Origin: Aristolochia californica
Lineage: Eukaryota; Streptophyta; Magnoliopsida; Piperales; Aristolochiaceae
Length of the DNA stretch: 64,000 bases
Direction of reading: 5' to 3'
Assembly (NCBI GenBank): GCA_029961685.1
Contig: JARWKL010000010.1
Coordinates: 10,251,931 to 10,315,930 of the forward strand
Of this stretch, positions 51,710 to 62,195 are shown in pieces. The stretch's first letter is position 1. The number at the start of each line of letters is the position of its first letter. Position numbers and translations under genes: made by a program. The notes below the pieces were generated by a model, which was not told the DNA's origin, did not search any database, and worked only from the letters and a program-made list of their open reading frames with translations.

Positions 51710-54700
51710 AAGCTTATTATTAGGGGTTGTACTGGTGAAATTTCCTGAACATTGAAAATAAAACCATGGAGTTCATTTTTAGTGCGTGATATAATTTTCA
51801 AATTTTGGCTGCATACATGAACTCTAAAATTTTCATTTTTTTTTTATGCCTTATATCTTTTTTGTTTACAAGAAAAATGGGAGAGTGAAAACTCAAGTTT
51901 GGATTTGAAAGCAAATTTGAACATCCAACTGAAAATACACAAATGCATAGAGTGATAGTTCCAAAAAGTATCTGTGATTTTCAAGGATAGGAAAAAAGTG
52001 GGTTGTTTGGCCCTGGTAAATATCCAACCACTTGAGAATATGATTTTTTCTACTTCTTGAATTATTTGGATCATTAGGTCCACTTGAATCCTCAACAAGT
52101 TTCTCGCAAGCATATCCACCACACCGAAAGCATGTTAGGATCATTAAGAAGTCCCTTTCCTATAAAATTCCACCAAGCTTATTATAACGGGCTGTACAGG
52201 TGAAATTTCCAAAACATGGATAAAAAACCTTTGAGTTCATTTTTAGTGCGTGAAATAATTTTAAATTTTTTTTTGCATACATGAACTCTAAAATTTTCAT
52301 TTCGTTATGCCTTATATCTTTTTTGTTTACGAGAAAAATGGAACAGTGAAAACTCAAGTTTGGATCTGAAAACAAATTTGAACATCCAAAATGGATATGC
52401 ACAAATGCTGAGAGAGATAGTTCCAAAAAGTATCTGTGATTTCTAAGGACAGGCAAAAAGTGGGTTGTTTGGCCCTGGTAAATATCCAACCACTTGAGAA
52501 TTTGATTTTTTCTACTCCGTGAAATATTTGGATCATTAGGTCCACATGAATCCTCAACAAGTTTCTTGCATGCAAATCCACCATACTTAAAGCATGTTAG
52601 GATCAGTTAGAAGTCCCTTTCCTATAAAATACCCCCAAGCTTATTATTAGGGCCTGTACTGGTGGAATTTCCTGAACATGGATAACAAAACCTTGGAGTT
52701 CATTTTTGGTGCGTGAAATAATTTTCAAATTTTTTTTGCATACATGAACTCTAAAATTTTCATTTTGTTATGCCTTATATCTTTTTTCTTTACGAGAAAA
52801 ATAGGAGAGTGAAAAATCTAGTTTGGATCTGAAAACAAATTCGAACATCCAAAATGGAAATGCACAAATGCTGAGAGAGATAGTTCCAGAAAATATCTGT
52901 GATTTTTAAGGATAGGCAAAAAGTGGGTTGTTAGGCCCTGGTAAATATCCAACCACTTGAGAAATTGATTTTTTCTACTACTTCGAATTTTTGGATCATT
53001 AGGTCCACTTGCATCCTCAACATGTTTCTGGCATGCATATCCACCACACTTAAATCATGTTAGGATCAGTTAGAAGTCCCTTTCCTATAAAATTCCACCA
53101 AGCTTATTATTAGGGGCTGTACTGGGGGAATTTCCAGAACATGCATAAACCAACCTTGGAGTTTATTTTTAGCGCATGAAATAATTTTGAAATTTTTTTT
53201 CTCATACTTGAACTCTAAAATTTTCATTTTGTTATCCATTGTATCTTTTTTGTTTACAAAAAAAATGGGAGAGTGAACAGTCAAGTTTGGATCTGAAAAC
53301 AAATTTGAACATCCAAAATGGAAATGCACAAATGCTGAGAGAGATAGTTCCAAAAAGTATCTCTGATTTTTAGGGATAGGATAAAAGTGTTGTTTGGCCC
53401 TAGTAAATATCCAACCACTTGAGAATTTGATTTTTTCTACTCCTTGAAATTTTTGAATCATTAGGTCCACTAGCATCCTCAACATGTTTCTGGCGTGCAT
53501 ATCCACCGCACTTAAAGCATGTAAGGATCAATTAGAAGTCCCTTTCCGATAAAATTCCACCAAGCTTATTATTACGGGTTGTACTGGTGGAATTTCCAGA
53601 ACATGGAAAACAAAACCTTGGAGTTCATTTTTAGTGCATGAAATAATTTTCAAATTTTTTTTTGCATACATGAACTGTAATTTTGTCATTTTGTGATGCC
53701 TCATAACTTTTTTGTTTACAAGAAAAATGGGAGATTGAAAACTCAAGTTTGGATCTGAAATCAAATTTGAACTTCCAAAATGGAAATTCACAAATGCTGA
53801 GAGAGATAGTTCCAAAAAGTATCTGTGATTTTTAAGGATAGGCAAAAAGTGGGTTGTTTGGCCTTGGTGAATATCGAACCACTTGAGAATTTGAGTTTTT
53901 CTACTCCTTGAAATATTTGGATCATTAGGTCCACTTGCATCCTCAACATGTTTCTGACATGCAAATCCACCACACTTAAAGCATGTTAGGATCAGTTAGA
54001 AGTCCCTTTCCTATAAAATTCCACCAAGCTTATTATTAGGGGCTATAATGGTGGAATTTCCAAAACATGGATAACAAAACCTTGGAGTTCATTTTTAGTA
54101 CGTGAAATAATTTTCAAATTTTTTTTGCATACGTGAACTCTAAAATTATCATTTTAATATGTGTTATATCTTTTTTTGTTTACGAGAAAAATGGGAGAGT
54201 GAAAACTCGAGTTTGGATCTGAAAAAAAAATTGAACATCCAAAATGGAAATGCACAAATGCTGAGAGAGATAGTTGCAAAAAGTCTCTGTGATTTCTAAG
54301 GATAGGCAAAAAGTGGGTTGTTTGGCCCTTGTTAGTATCCAACCACTTGAGAATTTGATTTTTTCTACTCCTTGAAATATTTGGATCATTAGGCCCACTT
54401 GAATCCTCAACATGTTTCTCTCATGCATATCCGCCACACTTAAAACATGTTAGGATAAGTTAGAAGTCTTTCCTATAAAATTCCACCAAGCTTATTATTA
54501 GGGGCTGTACTGGTGGAATTTCCAGAACATGGGTAACAAAACCATGGAGTTCATTTTTAGTGCGTGAAATAATTTTCAAATTTTTTTTGCATACATGAAC
54601 TCTAAAATTTTCATTTTGTTATGCCTTATCTCTTTTTTCTTTACGAGGAAAATGGTAGAGTGAAAACTCTAGTTTGGATCTAAAAACAAATTTGAACATC

Positions 54701-57700
54701 CAAAATGGAAATGTACAAATGCTGAGAGAGATAGTTCCAAAATGTATCTATGATTTTTAAGGATAGGCAAAAAGTGGGTTGTTCGGTCCTGATTATCCAA
54801 CCACTTGAGAATTTGATTTTTTCTACTCGAAATTTTTGGATCATTAGGTCCACTTGTATCCTCCACATGTTTTTGGCATGCATATCCACCACACTTAAAG
54901 CATGTTAGGATCAATTAGAAGTACTTTTCCTACAAAATTCCACCAAGCTTATTATTAGGGGCTGTACTGGTGGAATTTCCTGAACAAGGATAACAAAACC
55001 ATGGAGTTCATTTTTAATGCATGAAATAATTTTGAAATTTTTTTTCGCATACATGAACTCTAAAATTTCCATTTTGTTATCCCTTATATCTTTTTTGTGT
55101 ACAAGAAAAATGGGATGGTGAAAACTCAACTTTGGATATGAAAACATATTTGAGCATCCAAAATGGAAATGCACAAATGCCGAGAGAGATAGTCCCAAAA
55201 AATATCTCTGATTTTTAAGGAGAGGCAAAAAGTGGGTTGTTTGGCCCTGGTAAAATATACAACCCCTTGAGAATTTGATTTTTTCTACTCCTTGAAATTT
55301 TTGGTTCATTAGGTCCACTTGCATCCTCAACTTGTTTCTGGCATGCATATCCACCGCATTTAAAGCATGTTAGGATCAGTTAGAAGTCCCTTTCCTATAA
55401 AATTCCAGCAACCTTATTATTAGGGGTTGTACTGGTGGAATTTCCAGAACATGGAACACAAAACCTTGGAGTTCATTTTTAGTGAATGAAATAATTTTAA
55501 ATTTTTTTTTGCATACAAGAACTCCAAAATTTTCACTTTGTTATGCCTTAAACCTTTTTTGTTTAAAAAAAATGGGAGGGTCAAAACTCATGTTTGGATC
55601 TGAAAATAAATTTGAACTTCCAAAATGGAAATGCAAAAATGCTGAGAGAGATAGTTCAAAAGAATATCTGTGATTTTAAAGGATAGGCAAAAAGTGGGTT
55701 GTTTGGGCCCGGTAAGTATCCAACCACTTGAGAATTTGATTTTTTCTACTCCTTGAAATATTTGGATTGTTAGGTCTACTTGCCCCCTCAACATGTTTCT
55801 GGCATGCATATACACCACACTGAAAGCATGTTAGGATTAGTTAGAAGTCCTTTTCCTATAAAATACCACCAAGCTTATTATTAGGGGCTTTATTGGTGGA
55901 ATTTCCAGACCAAGGATAACAAAACCTTGGAATTTTTTTTAGTGCGTGAAATAATTTTAAAATTTTTTTTGCATACATGAACTCAAAAATTTTCATTTTG
56001 TTATGCCTTATATCTTTTTTGTTTACGAGAAAAATGGGAGAGTGAAAACTCAAGTTTGGATCTAAAAAAAAATTTGAACATCCAAAGTGGAAATGCACAA
56101 ATGCTGTGAGAGATAGTTCCAAAAAGTATCTGTGACTTTTAAGGATAGGCAAAAAGTGGGTTGTTTGGCCCTGGTATTTGAACCACTTGAGAATTTGATT
56201 TTTTCTACTCCTTGAAATTTTTGGATCATTACGTCCACTTGCATCCTCAACATGTTTCTGGCATGCATATCCACCACACTTAAAACATGTTAGGATCAGT
56301 TAGAAGTCCCTTTCCTATAAAATTCCACCAAGCTTATTATTAGGGGTTGTACTAGTTGAATTTCCAGAACATGGATAAGAAAACCTTGGAGTTCATTTTT
56401 AGTGTGTAAAACAATTTTGAAACTTTTTTTGCATACATGAACTCTAAAATTTTCATTGTGTTATGCCATATATCTTTTTTGTTTACGAGAAAAATGGGAG
56501 AGTGAAAACTCAAGTTTGGATCTGAAAACAAATATGAACATCCAAAATCGAAATGCACAAATGCTGAGAGATATAGTTCCAAAAAGTATCTGTGATTTTT
56601 AAGAATTGGAAAAAAGTGGGTTTGTTTGGGCCTGGTAAATAAATATCCAACCACTTGAGAATTTTATTTTTTCTTCTCCTTGAAATATTTGGATCATTAG
56701 GTCCACTTGCATCCTCAACATGTTTCTGGCATGCATAAACGCCACACTTAAAGCATGTTAGGATCAGTTAGATGTCCCTTTCCTATAAAATTCCTCCAAG
56801 CTTATTATTAGGGGCAATACTGGTGGAAGTTTCAGAACATGGATAAAAAGACATTTGAGTTCATTTTTAGTGCGTGAAATATTTTTCAAATTTTTTTTGC
56901 ATGCATGAACTATAAAATTTTCATTTTTTTTATGCCTTATATCTTTTTTGTTTACGAGAAAAATGGGAAAGTGAAAATTGAAGTTTAGATCTAAAAAGAA
57001 ATTTTAACATCCAAAATGGAAATGCAGAAATGCTGAGAGAGATAGTTCCAAAAAGTATCTTTGATTTCTAAGGATAGGAAAAAAGTGGGTTGTTTGGCCC
57101 TGGTAAATATCCAACCACTTGAGAATTTGATTTTTTCTACTCCATGAAATTTTTGGATCATTAGGTCCACTTGAATCCTCAACATATTTCTCGCATGCAT
57201 ATCCACCACACTTAAAGCATGTTAGGATTAGTTAGAAGTCCCTTTCCTATAAAATTCCACCAAGCTTATTATTAAGGGTTGTACTGGTGGAATTTCCGGA
57301 ACATGGATAACCAAACCTTGGAGTTCATTTTTAGTGCGTGAAATAATTTTCAATTTTTTTTTGCATACATGAACTCTAAACATTTCATTTTGCTAAGCCT
57401 TATATCTTTTTCTTTACGAGAAAAATGGGAGAATGAAAACTCTAGTTTGGATCTGAAAACAAATTTGAACGTCCAAAATGCAAATGCACAAATGATGAGA
57501 GAGATAGTTCCAAATAGTATCTGTCATTTTTAAGGATAGGTAAAAAGTGGTTGTTTGGCCCTGGTAAATATCCAACCACTTGAGAATTTCATTTTTTCTA
57601 CTCCTTGAAAATTTTGGATCATTTGGTCCACTTGCATCCTCAACATGTTTCTGGCATGCATATCCACCACACTTAAATCATGTTCGGATCAGTTAGAAGT

Positions 57701-58149
57701 CCCTTTCCCATAAAATTCCACCAAGTTTATTATTAGGGGCTGTACTGGTGCAATTTCCAGAACATGGATAACAAAACCTTGGAGTTCATTTTTAGTGCAT
57801 GAAATATTTTTCAAATTTTTTTTGCATACATGAACTCTAAAATTTTCATTTTGTTATGCCTTATATATTTTTTGTTTACAAGAAAAGAGGGAGGGTGAAA
57901 ACTCCAGTTTGGATCTGAAAACAAATTTGAACATCCAAAATGAAAATCCATAAAAGCAGAGAGAGATAGTTCTAAAGAGTATCTGTGATTTTAAAGGATA
58001 GGCGAAAAGTGGGTTGTTTGGCCCTGGTAAATATCCAACCACTTGAGAATTTGATTTTTTCTACTCCTTGAAATATTTGTATTGTTAGGTCCACTTGCAT
58101 CCTCAACATGTTTCTGGCATTCATGTACACCGCACTTAAAGCATGTTAG

Positions 58150-59990
58150 GATTAGTTAGAAGTCCTTTTCCTATAAAATTCCACCAAGCTTATTATTAGT
58201 GGCTGTACTGGTGGAATTTCCTGAACATGGAAAATAAAACCTTCGAGTTCATTTTTAGAGCGTGAAATAATTTTCAAATTTTTTTTGCATACATGAACTC
58301 TAAAGTTTTCATTTTTTTATGCCTTATATGTTTTTTGTTTTCGAGAAAAATGGGAGACTAAAAACTCAAGTTTGGATCTGAAAAGAAATTTTAACATCCA
58401 AAATGGAAATGCTCAAATACAGAGAGAGATAGTTCTAAAAAGTATCTGTGATTTTTAAGGATAGGAAAAAAGTGGGTTGTTTGGCCCTGGTAAATATCCA
58501 ACCACTTGAGAATTTGATTTTTTCTACTCCTTGAAATATTTGGATCATTAGGTCTACTTGAATCCTCAACATGTTTCTCGCATGCATATCCACCACACTT
58601 AAAGCATGTTAGGATCAGTTAGAAGTCCCTTTCGTATAAAATTCCACCAAGCTTATTATTAGGAGTTGTACTGATGGAATTTCTAGAACATGGTAGAAAA
58701 AACCTTGGAGTTCATTTTTAGTACGTGAAATAATTTACAAATTTTTTTTGCATACATGAACTCTTAAATTTTCATTTTTTATGTCTTATATATTTTTTGT
58801 TTACGAGAAAAATGGGTGAGTGAGAACTTAAGTTTGGATCTGAAAACAAATTTGAACATCCAAAATGCAAATGCAAAAATGCAGACAGAGATAGTTCCAA
58901 AAAGTCTCTGTGATTTTTAAGAATAGGGAAAAAGTGGGTTGTTTGGCCCTGGTAAATATCCAACCACTTGAGAATTTGATTTTTTCTACTCCTTGAAATA
59001 TTTGGATCATTAGGTCCACTTGCATCCTCAACATGTTTCTGGTATGCATATACACCACAGTTAAAGCATGTTAGGATTAGTTAGGAGTCTTTTTCCTATA
59101 AAATTCCAGAAAGCTTATTATTAGTGGCTGTACTGGTGGAATTTCCTTAACATGGAAAACAAAACCTTCGATTTCATTTTTAGTGCGTGAAATAATTTTC
59201 AAATTTTTTTTGCATACATGAACTCTAAAATTTTCATTTTTTTATGCCTTATATATTTTTTATTTTCGAGAAAAACGGGAGATTGAAAACTCAAGTTTGG
59301 ATCTGAAAAGAAATTTTAACATCCAAAATGGAAATGCTCAAATGCAGAGAGAGATAGTTCCAAAAAGTATCTGTAATTTTTATGGATAGGAAAAAAGTGG
59401 GTTGTTTGCCCTGGTAAATATCCAACCACTTGAGAATTTGATTTTTTCTACTCCTTGAAATATTTGGATCGTTAGGACCACTTGAATCCTCAACATGTTT
59501 CTCGCATGTATATCCACCACACTTAAAGCATGTTAGGATCTGTTAGAGGTCCCTTTCCTATAAAATTCCACCAAGCTTATTATTAGGGGTTGTACTGGTG
59601 GAATTTCCAGAACATGGTTAACAAAACCTTGGAGTTCATTTTTAGTACGTTAAATAATTTACAATTTTTTTTTGCATAGATGAACTCTTAAATTTTCATT
59701 GTTTTAAGCCTTATATCTTTTTACTTTACGAGAAAAATGGGAGAATGAAAACTCAAGTTTGGATCTCAAAACAAATTTGAACTTCCAAAATGCAAATGCA
59801 CAAATGCTCAGAGTGATAGTTCCAAAAAGTATCTTTGATTTCTAAGGATAGGCAAAAAGTGGGTTGTTTGGCCCTGGTAAATATCCAACCACTTGATAAT
59901 TTGATTTTTTCTACTCTTTGAAATATTTGGATTATTAGGTCCACCTGAATCCTCAACATGTTTCTGGCATGCATATCCACCACAATTAAA
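58150..59990. repeat. Dimer-type repeats at the end of zone IV
   Basis: Monomers near 58,196 and 59,121 share TTAGTGGCTGTACTGG and AAAACCTTCGA, then TTTTCGAGAAAAA, AAAGAAATTTTAACATCC and GCTCAAATACAGAG/GCTCAAATGCAGAG, at an offset of about 924 bp (two monomers). Confidence 0.7.
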
Positions 59991-60469
59991 GCATGTTAGG
60001 ATCAGTTAGAAGTCCCTTTCCGATAAAATTCCACCAAGCTTATTATTTAGGGCTGTACTGGTGGAATTTCCAGAACATGGATAACAAAACCTTGGAGTTC
60101 ATTTTTAGTGCATGAAGTAATTTTAAAATTTTTTTTCACATACATGAACTGTAAAATTTTCATTTTGTTATCCCTTGTATCTTTTTTGTTTTCGAGAAAA
60201 ATGGGAGAGTGAAAACTCTAGTTTGGATCTGAAAACAAATTTGAACATCCAAAATGGAAATTCACAAATGGTGAGAGAGATAGTTCCAAAAAGTATCTGT
60301 GATTTTTAAGGATAGGCAAAATGTGGGTTGTTTGGCCATGGTAAATATCCAACCACTTGAGAATTTGATTTTTTCTACACCTTGAAATTTTTGGTTCATT
60401 AGGTTGACTTGCATCCTCAACATGTTTCCAGCATGCATATCTACCGAACTTAAAACATGTTAGGATCAG

Positions 60470-60500
60470 TTGGAAGTCCCTTTCCTTATTATTAGGGGTT
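60470..60500. repeat. Last monomer before the insertion, HindIII site deleted
   Basis: CCCTTTCCTTATTATTAGGGG lacks about 18 bp (ATAAAATTCCACCAAGC) present in other units, so the AAGCTT site is gone. Confidence 0.85.
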
Positions 60501-60660
60501 GTACTGGTGGAATTTCCAGAACATGGAAAACAAAACCTTGGAGTTCATTTTTAGTGCATGAAATAATTTTCAAATTTTTTTTGCATACATGAACTCTAAA
60601 ATTTTCATTTTGTTATGCCTTATATCTTTTTTGTTTACGAGAAAAATGGGAGGGTGAAAA

Positions 60661-60823
60661 TGTTATGGACTCCATAGCATCAAGAGTGGCTAACCGGAGA
60701 AGAGAAGAGATGGAATAACTTGTATTTCAGTACCTTAGGGGTTTAATTGTAATTTGAAGTTCCATAAGGGTCTAATTGTAATTATAGAACCTTTGATGTT
60801 TTCCTTGACCTATTTAGGGCGTC
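60661..60823 (+). repeat. 5' LTR, part confirmed against the 3' LTR
   Basis: Starts with the canonical TG (TGTTATGGACTCC) directly after satellite sequence ending GGGTGAAAA. It aligns without gaps to 63,838-64,000 with five differences in 163 bases (97% identity): four are G/A or C/T and one is T/A. The confirmed part stops here only because the window ends inside the other LTR. Only the base A immediately before TG is shared by both copies, so the start is fixed to within one base. Confidence 0.93.
60737..60783 (+). repeat. Short direct repeat inside the LTR
   Basis: AGGGGTTTAATTGTAATT (60,737-60,754) is followed by AAGGGTCTAATTGTAATT (60,766-60,783), 18 bp with two mismatches and 29 bp apart. 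The pair is also present in the 3' LTR. Its role is unknown; paired upstream elements of a promoter are one possibility. Confidence 0.7.
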
Positions 60824-61015
60824 AAGTGATGGAATGAAAACAAGCATTGATCATTAGTCTAAATGAGATCAGGTTCTCTCTCTAAAGAGGCCTAAGGTTG
60901 GAGCTCCTTCAAAGGCTCACATCCCTTCATCATTGGGCGTTCCAAGAACCCCAAATCCTTCCCTTCTTCGTCATTCAATCTGGAAGCTAGAGGAGATCGC
61001 CGGGTGACTCGATCC
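60824..61015 (+). other. Probable rest of 5' LTR and residual leader
   Basis: This 192-base stretch lies between the confirmed LTR and the first pol codons. It is not satellite, and no coding similarity was seen. It contains CTCTCTCTAAAGAGG and C-rich segments, and probably holds the LTR 3' end. I found no match to the usual plant initiator-methionine primer-binding site (TGGTATCAGAGC), so the true LTR end and the deletion junction cannot be placed. Confidence 0.55.
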
Positions 61016-61165
61016 ATGGCTTCATTGTTGGCAGAATATGCTGATTTATTTCAGGACCCTGCCGACCTTCCTCCTATACGAGATTGTGATCACAGAATTC
61101 GTTTAAAAATGGGCACCGAACCAGTGGTAGCATCCCTACCGCTATCCCCATGTGCAAAAAGATGA
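61016..61165 (+). pseudogene. Pol fragment 1: segment just upstream of reverse transcriptase
   Basis: A 49-codon open frame starts at an ATG in a good plant context (CCATGGC) and reads MASLLAEYADLF, then LPPIRDCDHRI and GTEPVV. That is the conserved lead-in to Ty3/gypsy reverse transcriptase. After 61,129 the frame is lost: codons from about 61,131 continue the homology in the next frame, and the original frame ends at TGA 61,163-61,165. One extra base, or two lost bases, near 61,130 explains this. In intact elements protease and gag precede this point. Whether the ATG is original (for example the gag start fused by deletion) or fortuitous is unclear. Confidence 0.8.
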
Positions 61166-61913
61166 GATAGAAAGACAATGTCAACAAATGCTCCAACAAG
61201 GTATTATTCAGCCTAGTCATTCTCCTTTTTCTTCCCCGGTATTGCTGGTAAAGAAATCAGATAAATCTTGGCGCTTTTGTGTGGATTACCGTGAACTCAA
61301 TGCTCGTACCATCAAAGATAAATTTCTAATTCCAGTGGTCGATGAAGTATTGGATGAGCTACACGGCTCTCAATTATTTACAAAGTTGGACTTGAAATCT
61401 GGCTACCATCAGATTCAGGTTTATTTGGAGGATATTGAAAAAACTGCCTTCCGCACCCACCATGGTCACTACAAGTTCTTGGTGATGCCATTTGGGCTAT
61501 CCAATGCCCCGTCCACCTTTCAAGCGCTTATGAACCAGGTATTTCGCCCTTTCTTACGGAAGCATGTCTTAGTTTTTTTTGACGATATACTGGTCTATAG
61601 CAAAACTTGGGAAGCACATTTGCACCAATTGAGACTGGTTTTCACAATTCTCCGAGCACATCATTTATTTCTCAATCGTGCCAAATGTGACTTTGCCACA
61701 TCCGAAGTAGCTTATTTGGGGCATGTGATCTTGGCATCTGGGGTGAAACCAGATTTCAGCAAGATACAATCGGTTATGGATTGGCCCACACCTCACTCTG
61801 TTACAGCTTTGAAAGGGTTCCTTGGTCTCGCAGGGTATTATAGAAAATTTATCAAAGAATATGGTCACCTGGCAGCGCCATTGCACAATTTACTGAAGAA
61901 GCATGCCTTTTAG
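61131..61913 (+). pseudogene. Pol fragment 2: reverse transcriptase
   Basis: The frame covers the RT fingers, palm and thumb up to the connection. Visible motifs are SPFSSPVLLVKK, WRFCVDYRELN, KLDLKSGYHQI, MPFGLSNAPSTF and the catalytic FFDD box, with its two aspartates at 61,581-61,586, followed by ILVYS. YLGHV and GFLGLAGYYRKFI mark the thumb and connection. The usual KKDGSW reads KKSDKSW, so a near-invariant glycine is replaced by lysine. The stop TAG at 61,911-61,913 falls between KKHAF and WSQL, inside the conserved connection, so it is a nonsense substitution. The first methionine that could be assigned (61,152) is really a GTG codon. Confidence 0.92.
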
Positions 61914-62195
61914 TGGTCTCAGTTGGCAGACTCCTCGTTTAACAACTTAAAACAGGCATTAGCGTCAGCACCAGTTCTCCAATTGCCCAACTTTGCCAAA
62001 AATTTCATCATCGAATGCGATGCATCCGGGGGAGGGATAGGTGCCGTCTTGCAGCAACAGGGTCACCCCATTGCCTATTTCAGCCGCCATCACGCTCCTC
62101 ACCATCACAAGTTAGCCACTTATGAACGGGAACTCATCGGTTTGGCCAAAGCCGTGCAGCATTGGCGGCCGTATTTGTGGGGCAGACTTTTGTGA
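61914..62195 (+). pseudogene. Pol fragment 3: RNase H, first half
   Basis: Same frame as the RT fragment, after its stop. It contains the first RNase H aspartate in ECDASG (62,019-62,021) and the catalytic glutamate in YEREL (62,130-62,132), then RPYLWGR. At 62,186-62,189 the frame breaks: the reading continues into TGA at 62,193-62,195, while homology resumes one frame over with TFVIRTDH. A single lost base fits best. Confidence 0.9.

Larger units (their letters stand above)
1..60660. repeat. Tandem satellite DNA array, ~462 bp monomer, about 131 units
   Basis: The whole segment is a head-to-tail repeat with a modal unit of 462-464 bp, tracked by eye through landmarks that recur once per unit: AAGCTTATTATTAGG, GGAATTTCCAGAACATGG, GCATGCATATCCACCACAC and TTTACGAGAAAAATGGGAG. 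All units share one orientation. The array enters the window already in progress at base 1 and ends abruptly in mid-unit at 60,660, where a retrotransposon starts. Most units keep one HindIII site (AAGCTT), so a HindIII ladder of about 462 bp is expected. Monomers differ by scattered substitutions and short indels. No gene, RNA gene or unrelated insertion was seen inside. Such arrays typically form pericentromeric, subtelomeric or centromeric heterochromatin; which applies here cannot be told from sequence alone. I do not recognise it as a named satellite family. Confidence 0.97.
44301..60660. repeat. Satellite zone IV (AAATATTTGGATC subfamily)
   Basis: About 35 monomers. In many, especially after 48 kb, the segment before GATCATTAGG reads GAAATATTTG instead of GAAATTTTTG, and GGAATTTCCTGAACATGG is frequent. 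A variant with GTGATTTTAAAGGATAGG recurs near 48.30, 50.61, 55.67 and 57.99 kb. Paired monomers about 924 bp apart show a dimer pattern near the end (58.2 and 59.1 kb). The last complete monomer before the retrotransposon has lost its HindIII site through a short deletion near 60,485. Confidence 0.6.

Noticed and set aside
249..59983. Dozens of antisense open frames of 60-149 codons (and some sense ones) across the satellite, with near-identical products
   Set aside because: They recur at the monomer phase, two frames overlap on the same bases, most copies are broken by stops or frameshifts at random, and no promoter or known domain is visible. They are products of the tandem repeat, not genes.
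1..60660. A 5S rDNA array, which can have units of a few hundred bp
   Set aside because: No 5S coding consensus or internal promoter boxes were found in the monomer, which is AT-rich throughout.
1..60660. CENP-B box or known centromere motif
   Set aside because: No match to the YTTCGTTGGAARCGGGA pattern was seen in the consensus; a centromeric role cannot be claimed from sequence.
1..60660. CRISPR array or phage-like tandem repeats
   Set aside because: The repeats are contiguous ~462 bp units with no unique spacers, and the context is eukaryotic.
60824..61015. Primer-binding site candidates beginning TGG (for example TGGAAGCTAGAGG)
   Set aside because: None resembles the complement of the 3' end of initiator methionine tRNA or another primer I could recognise, and none directly follows a credible CA-ending LTR border.
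61665..61886. Minus-strand open frame of 73 codons under the reverse transcriptase
   Set aside because: It is antisense to clearly recognised RT and connection motifs and has no features of its own.
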